From Slackia sp. ZJ119 (GTDB taxonomy: Bacteria > Actinomycetota > Coriobacteriia > Coriobacteriales > Eggerthellaceae), in NCBI RefSeq assembly GCF_011039175.1, contig NZ_JAAKEN010000007.1, positions 62,001-126,000 of the forward strand: a stretch of 64,000 nt of DNA. Direction: 5' to 3'. Numbering within the stretch: position 1 is the stretch's first letter; every line of letters starts with the position of its first letter. The position numbers and the translations under genes are program-made. Below, piece by piece: positions 59,594 to 64,000 of the stretch. The notes beneath the pieces were generated by a model. That model was not told where the DNA came from and made no database searches. It worked only from the letters and a program-made list of their open reading frames with translations.

Positions 59594-60041
59594 GGCGACG
59601 AAACGCTTCCAACGCGCTTGCAAATTCTTCGAGGCTTTGGAAGTCCTTGTACACGCTCGCAAATCGCACGTAAGCCACCTCGTCGAATCCCGAAAGCTTC
59701 TGCAGCACCAGATCGCCCAGGTCTGCCGAACGGATCTCCCCGACAGAAGCGTTGCGCAGGTCGTTTTCGATGCCGTCGATGAGCGTGCCGATCTGCTCGG
59801 GCGATACCGGGCGCTTCGCACAGGCGATGAGCAGGCCGCGCATGAGTTTTTCGCGGTCGTAAGCCTCCGACGAACCGTCGGACTTCACAACGATGAGCGG
59901 GTTGTCGCCCAGCCGCTCATAGGTGGTGAAACGGCGCCCGCACCCAAGGCATTGGCGACGGCGCCTGATGGAAAGATCGTCTTCAGAAGGCCGCGAGTCG
60001 ACGACTTTCGACTCCGACGCTCCGCACGTGGGACACCGCAT
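59586..60041 (-). CDS. nrdR: Transcriptional repressor NrdR
   Basis: A 151-aa regulator of ribonucleotide reductase genes. An N-terminal zinc ribbon (CPTC, CLGCGRRFTTYER) is followed by the ATP-cone domain. ATG 60041 follows GGAGAGGAG. It is divergent from lexA, with dut downstream, grouping DNA-precursor and DNA-damage control. Confidence 0.95.
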   Translation of the reverse strand: MRCPTCGASESKVVDSRPSEDDLSIRRRRQCLGCGRRFTTYERLGDNPLIVVKSDGSSEAYDREKLMRGLLIACAKRPVSPEQIGTLIDGIENDLRNASVGEIRSADLGDLVLQKLSGFDEVAYVRFASVYKDFQSLEEFASALEAFRRHE

Positions 60042-60195
60042 CGTTGCTCCTCTCCGATAGGAAATCAGCGTATCACAAGCCTTGCCAAGCATCCTGTTCG
60101 ATACCGTTTCTTACGAAAAAAGAATCGTTCGCATCATATTTATGACGAGAAGCCGCTCTTTCCGGCCGTGTTGAAACATCCATAATATTTTTTGC

Positions 60196-60223
60196 TTGCA
60201 TAGTACCAATGTTCGATTATAAT
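60196..60223 (+). promoter_or_regulatory. lexA promoter with embedded LexA box
   Basis: TTGCAT (60196-60201), a 16-nt spacer and TATAAT (60218-60223). Within the spacer, AGTACCAATGTTCG (60202-60215) resembles the Gram-positive SOS box CGAAC-N4-GTTCG: right half perfect, left half degenerate. LexA bound here would block its own promoter. Confidence 0.6.
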
Positions 60224-60279
60224 AAGCGTACATAAATTCGTTTTAGAAATATGTGTCCGACGAAGAGAAAGGATGCCCG

Positions 60280-60912
60280 ATGCCAGACAAGATAACCAAG
60301 CGGCAGCGTGCCGTTCTCGAATGCATCGAGGCCTGCATCGAAGAGAAGGGGTATGGGCCGACCGTTCGAGAAGTGTGTCAAAGCCTCGGGCTTTCGTCTC
60401 CTTCGACGGTCCATGTCCATTTGCGAGCGCTTGAAGAAAAAGGCTACATCAAGCGCGATCCGCTCAAGTCCCGCTCCATCGCGCTTGCCTACCAGCATGG
60501 CGAAGGAGGCGAAGTGACGCATGGCGCGGTGTACAACAACGTGGTCAGCGTGCCGCTCGTGGGCGACGTGGCCGCCGGCATGCCCATTTTGGCAGACGAG
60601 AACATCACCGACTTTCTGCCGTTGCCGGTTGACATCGTCGGCGACTCCCCTTCCTTCATGCTGTCCGTGCGCGGCGAATCCATGATCGAGGCCGGCATCA
60701 ACGACGGCGATTATGTGGTGGTCAAAGAGCAACAGGTCGCAAAGAACGGGGACATCGTCGTGGCCATCATCGATGACGGCGCCACCGTGAAGCGGTTCTT
60801 CAAGGAGGATGACCGCATTCGCTTGCAGCCGGAAAACTCCACGATGGAACCCATCTTCACGACCGACTGCGCCATTGCCGGCAAGGTCGTTGCGGTGTTT
60901 CGCCGCCTGTAA
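60280..60912 (+). CDS. lexA: SOS repressor LexA
   Basis: A 210-aa repressor. Winged-helix domain at residues 1-65 (GPTVREVCQSLGLSSPSTVHVHL). The Ala-Gly self-cleavage site is in DVAAGMPI (about 98), the catalytic Ser is in GESMIEAG (about 131), and the catalytic Lys is in GATVKRFF (about 170). ATG 60280 follows AGAAAGGA; the earlier in-frame start at 60253 lacks a site. Confidence 0.96.
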   Translation: MPDKITKRQRAVLECIEACIEEKGYGPTVREVCQSLGLSSPSTVHVHLRALEEKGYIKRDPLKSRSIALAYQHGEGGEVTHGAVYNNVVSVPLVGDVAAGMPILADENITDFLPLPVDIVGDSPSFMLSVRGESMIEAGINDGDYVVVKEQQVAKNGDIVVAIIDDGATVKRFFKEDDRIRLQPENSTMEPIFTTDCAIAGKVVAVFRRL

Positions 60913-60938
60913 GCCAAGCCGTGCGCATGGCCATGTCT

Positions 60939-60972
60939 GCAAGAGGCTGTGGAAGGCTCCAGGGCCTCTTGC
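60939..60972 (+). terminator. Hairpin after lexA
   Basis: GCAAGAGGC (60939-60947) pairs with GCCTCTTGC (60964-60972), starting 27 nt after the lexA stop, in the gap between the convergent lexA and hflX genes. No T-run, so possibly a weak or Rho-assisted terminator. Confidence 0.45.
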
Positions 60973-61083
60973 GGACGCGAAGCTTGGGCTTGACTCCAAT
61001 TGGTGTCGCTTCGGCGGGCGCTTCGTGCTGCTGCGGGCTTTGCCGCCGTCGCACGCCTGCGCAGGTTCAGTCGGCCGCGAGGG

Positions 61084-62400
61084 TCATTTCTTCCGCACGC
61101 TGTACGGCTTGAGCGCGGCTTGGTAGGCGGGGGGTGCCAGCAGCGTAAGGTGCGTGCCGTCTTCCTCGAAGGTCTCCGACAGGATGCGGCATCGCTCGTG
61201 TGCAAGCGAGACCAGGTCGCCATGAGCGAAGGGGATGACCACCTCAAGGTGCTCGTCCTGAGCCGAAGCCACTTGCGCAATGCGGTTCACCAGGTCTTTC
61301 GTGCCTTCGCCGGTTTTTGCGGACACGTAGAGGCTTGTTTCGTGGCGGTGCTTCAAAGCGGCCAGCTCTTCGGGCTGAAGCAGGTCTGTCTTGTTGAACA
61401 CCACCAGGCGCGGCAAGCATTCAGCCCCGATTTGCTCAAGCACCAGGTCGACCGCCTCTATCTGGTCTTCGTATTCGGGCGACGAAGCGTCCACGACGTG
61501 CAGCACCAGGTCGGACCCGGATATTTCGTCCAAGGTCGATTTGAAGGCCTCGACCAGCGTCGTCGGCAGTTTCTGGATGAAGCCGACCGTGTCGGTCAGC
61601 GTGATTTCGCGGCCTTCGGGCAGCTCGTATTTGCGGGTGGTCGAATCGAGCGTGGCGAACAGCTTGTCGTAGGCCAGCACGTCGGCGCCGGTCAACGCGT
61701 TGAGCAAGCTTGACTTGCCGGCGTTGGTGTAGCCGGCAAGCGACACCTTGAACATGCCGCTGCTCGCCCGCCCAATGCGCTGCACGTGTCGCACGTCGGC
61801 CACGTGGGCCAGCTCGCGCTTGATGGACGTGATGCGCTTGCGCACCATGCGGCGGTCAACCTCCAGCTGGCTTTCGCCTTCGCCGAAGCGCGACCCCACG
61901 CCGCCGCCCATGCGATTGGATGCCAAATGCTGCCACATGCCTCGCAAACGAGGCAGCAAGTACTGGTTTTGGGCCAGTCGTACCTGCAGCCGGCCTTCCT
62001 TGGTGGTGGCGTGCAGCGCGAAGATGTCCAAGATGAGCGCCGTGCGGTCGATGACCTTCACCGGCTTGCCTACGATCTTTTCGAGGTTGGCCTGCTGCGA
62101 GGGCGTCAGTTCATCGTCGAACACCACCAGATCGGCTTCGAGCGTGCGGCACAGCTCGGATATTTCTTCGGCCTTGCCGCTGCCCACGAACGTGCGCGGA
62201 TTCGGCGCATCGAGACGCTGGGTCGTCGATCCGACCACGTCGGCGCCGGCCGTGTCGACCAGGCGTTCAAGCTCGGCCATGGAAGACTCCAGGCCCCACG
62301 GCAAGCCGGGCCGATCTACACCAACGAGGATGGCCCGTTCGCGCACCTCGTCAAACTCGCCAAGCGTCGAAGGCTTGCCGGCAACATGAAATTCAGACAT
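61084..62400 (-). CDS. hflX: GTPase HflX
   Basis: A 438-aa ribosome-associated GTPase that splits stalled or idle 70S ribosomes. The N-terminal HflX domain (DELTPSQQANLEK, GRLQVRLAQNQYLLPRL, SRFGEGESQLEVDRR) is followed by the G domain: G1 GYTNAGKSSLLN (about 217), G3 DTVGFIQKLP, G4 VFNKTDLL. A C-terminal domain ends at the stop. Complete. Confidence 0.96.
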   Translation of the reverse strand: MSEFHVAGKPSTLGEFDEVRERAILVGVDRPGLPWGLESSMAELERLVDTAGADVVGSTTQRLDAPNPRTFVGSGKAEEISELCRTLEADLVVFDDELTPSQQANLEKIVGKPVKVIDRTALILDIFALHATTKEGRLQVRLAQNQYLLPRLRGMWQHLASNRMGGGVGSRFGEGESQLEVDRRMVRKRITSIKRELAHVADVRHVQRIGRASSGMFKVSLAGYTNAGKSSLLNALTGADVLAYDKLFATLDSTTRKYELPEGREITLTDTVGFIQKLPTTLVEAFKSTLDEISGSDLVLHVVDASSPEYEDQIEAVDLVLEQIGAECLPRLVVFNKTDLLQPEELAALKHRHETSLYVSAKTGEGTKDLVNRIAQVASAQDEHLEVVIPFAHGDLVSLAHERCRILSETFEEDGTHLTLLAPPAYQAALKPYSVRKK

Positions 62401-62522
62401 GCGAGATCCTTTCTCGGGAATAGCTGTTGTGAGAGAGGTCTAACGAATGCGCATGTCCCCTGCCCTCCTAACAATCGACGCAAGGCGCTTCACCATACCA
62501 GATGCGCGAAAGTCCGTCAAAC

Positions 62523-62571
62523 ACGAACGCCGCACCCCGCGCATCGCCGCCGGCATGGGTGCGGCGTTCGT
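62523..62571 (-). terminator. Terminator after dapF
   Basis: A perfect 15-bp inverted repeat (62523-62537 and 62557-62571) with a 19-nt loop, 11 nt beyond the dapF stop on the minus strand, followed by a short GTGTTTG tract. It ends the miaA-dapF unit. Confidence 0.7.
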
Positions 62572-62581
62572 CAGCGCATCC

Positions 62582-63517
62582 CTAACGGCGCGGCTGGTCA
62601 GGCACGACGACGGTGCCGCGGAACGCCTCTGCCGCCGGTCCGGTCATGTACACCTTGCCGTCATCGGCCCACCGGATGTGCAGCACCCCTCCACGCAGCG
62701 CCACGTCGTTTTCGCACCCGGCCCGTCCGGTCAGGCAAGCCGCCACGCTCGTCGCGCACGCGCCCGTGCCGCAGGCGAGCGTCTCTCCGCAGCCGCGCTC
62801 GAACACGCGCATGGCAATGGCGTCGGAACCGACGACAGCGAACTCGACGTTCGTCTTCTCCGGGAAGGCCTCATGCGATTCGAAAAACGCACCGACCTTG
62901 TCAAGGACGAGCGTTTCGAGGCGCTTGTCGGTCGGGTTGGTGAAAAGCTCGTCGGGCAGCGACGAGAAGTCCTCGATGAACGTGACGGCATGGGGGTTGC
63001 CCATCGACACGCACGTGAACGCGAACGGGCCCCATGGCGACTCGACGACGCAGTCTTTCACGAAATCGACGCCGAAGCGGGCTGTGGCCGTCGCTGGCAA
63101 GTTCGTAGGCACAGACGCCGGCGCCAGAATCGGCTCGCCCATCATGACCGTCGCCTCGGCGAGCTTTCCGTTCTCATCGACGGCGTAGTCGATGCTGCGC
63201 GGGCCGGCAAGCGTTTCGGCGACCAGATGCCCCGTCGCCTCGACAATACCCTCGTCGACCAAGTATTTCGCGAAGCATCGCACGCCGTTTCCGCACATTT
63301 GCGCAAGCGTGCCGTCGCTGTTGATGTAGTGCATGTAGGCGTCGCAGCCTTCAGCCTTCGCAGGGCGCACCAAGATGACGCCGTCGCCGCCGATGCCGAA
63401 ATGCCGGTCGCACAACCACGCGACCTGGTCTTTCGTCAGGTCGATCGATTCGTCGAGGTCGTTTGCGAACACGAAGTCGTTTCCCAGTCCGTGCAGCTTG
63501 ACGAATTCCAGTTCCAT
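62582..63517 (-). CDS. dapF: Diaminopimelate epimerase
   Basis: A 311-aa epimerase converting LL- to meso-diaminopimelate for lysine and peptidoglycan. It begins FVKLHGLGNDFVF. The two catalytic cysteines are in MCGNGVRCFAKYL (about 75) and ACGTGACATSVA (about 248). ATG 63517 follows AAGGAAGG. It is 13 nt downstream of miaA. Confidence 0.95.
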   Translation of the reverse strand: MELEFVKLHGLGNDFVFANDLDESIDLTKDQVAWLCDRHFGIGGDGVILVRPAKAEGCDAYMHYINSDGTLAQMCGNGVRCFAKYLVDEGIVEATGHLVAETLAGPRSIDYAVDENGKLAEATVMMGEPILAPASVPTNLPATATARFGVDFVKDCVVESPWGPFAFTCVSMGNPHAVTFIEDFSSLPDELFTNPTDKRLETLVLDKVGAFFESHEAFPEKTNVEFAVVGSDAIAMRVFERGCGETLACGTGACATSVAACLTGRAGCENDVALRGGVLHIRWADDGKVYMTGPAAEAFRGTVVVPDQPRR

Positions 63518-63530
63518 GGGCGTCCTTCCT

Positions 63531-64000
63531 TTACCGCGTCTCGCCAATGATGTCCATCGCCTCAAAAACAAGGCGTTCCAAGTCGCCGTCGTCGGCATTG
63601 AGCCAGTGGATGCGGGCGTCCTTGCGAAACCAGGTGCGCTGTCGCTTGGCATAGCGCCGCGTCGCGCACTTGATGCGCTCGATCGCCTCGTCAAGCGCAC
63701 ACCGCCCGTCTATCGCATCGACGACTTCTTTGTATCCTATCGCTTGGGGGGCCGTGACGCCTTCCCTGAACCCTGATCGTAACAGGCCGTTAACCTCGTC
63801 GACCAGGCCGCTGGAAAACATCTCGTCCACCCGCGCGTCGATGCGCTGGCGCAGCACGTCCGGCGTCACGGCGAGCCCGATCATGACCGCCGGCACCGCC
63901 TGCGGGATGCGCGACAGGCGCTCCTTTTGCACCGCGTAGCTCTCCCCTTGCTCCAGAAGCTCGAAAGCCCTGATGACGCGCTTGGAATCGTTCGGCGCTA
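63531..64000 (-). CDS. miaA: tRNA dimethylallyltransferase MiaA (5' end outside window)
   Basis: The C-terminal about 156 residues of MiaA, which prenylates A37 of tRNAs reading U-starting codons. The frame is open to the window edge and begins APNDSKRVIRAFELLE, a family hallmark. IGYKEVVDAIDG and RRYAKRQRTWFRKD follow. The N-terminal P-loop half lies beyond the window. Confidence 0.93.
   Translation of the reverse strand, partial: APNDSKRVIRAFELLEQGESYAVQKERLSRIPQAVPAVMIGLAVTPDVLRQRIDARVDEMFSSGLVDEVNGLLRSGFREGVTAPQAIGYKEVVDAIDGRCALDEAIERIKCATRRYAKRQRTWFRKDARIHWLNADDGDLERLVFEAMDIIGETR

Overview
The window is GC-rich, densely coding chromosomal DNA. It most resembles an anaerobic actinobacterium of the Coriobacteriia, probably Eggerthellaceae. 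The evidence is a DMSO-reductase-family operon followed by a LuxR regulator with a large membrane domain, a six-gene Ech-type [NiFe] hydrogenase, ferredoxin-linked indolepyruvate oxidoreductase, MenA and CsoR/CopA copper control. The genus cannot be fixed from sequence alone.

Layout. 1-5131: end of a response regulator, a sensor kinase and a MacB/FtsX-like ABC exporter. 5278-7062: an AAA-ATPase-like/PD-(D/E)XK protein, followed by a 166-bp palindromic repeat. 7292-15187: an accessory island of lower GC. It holds a leftward operon of a 65-aa ORF, a 186-aa protein, a PIN-like nuclease, a membrane Ser/Thr kinase, a vWA protein and a PP2C phosphatase (a TerY-P-type triad), plus an unknown 421-aa protein and a divergent ADP-ribosylglycohydrolase. 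15559-20425: a secreted or anchored Tyr/Asp-rich protein, then CopA with a fused C-terminal CopZ-like domain, CsoR and its operator. 20464-24705: DinB, bacterial Elp3 and, divergent, a Trm9-like methyltransferase. 24787-32958: DegV, IleS, LspA, RluA, ferrochelatase, CoaBC and tRNA-Pro(GGG). 33248-38744: echABCDEF. 38933-43857: CDP-alcohol phosphatidyltransferase, VanW-family protein, D-Ala-D-Ala carboxypeptidase and FHA protein. 44050-48182: iorA, iorB, ACT-domain protein and phenylacetate-CoA ligase. 48388-49323: GluQ-RS. 49547-57209: molybdoenzyme operon with its regulator. 57358-64000: MenA, a small membrane protein, dUTPase, NrdR, LexA, HflX, DapF and the start-truncated MiaA.

How it fits together. 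Indolepyruvate oxidoreductase makes reduced ferredoxin from aromatic amino acids, and the Ech hydrogenase can oxidise ferredoxin to evolve H2 while moving ions. MenA (menaquinone) and the molybdoenzyme with its Fe-S and membrane subunits point to anaerobic respiration of an unidentified substrate under a membrane-bound LuxR sensor. The most unusual parts are the kinase/phosphatase/vWA/PIN island, the Elp3 plus Trm9-like pair, the CopA-CopZ fusion with a possible internal start, and a family of palindromic repeats that sit just after stop codons.
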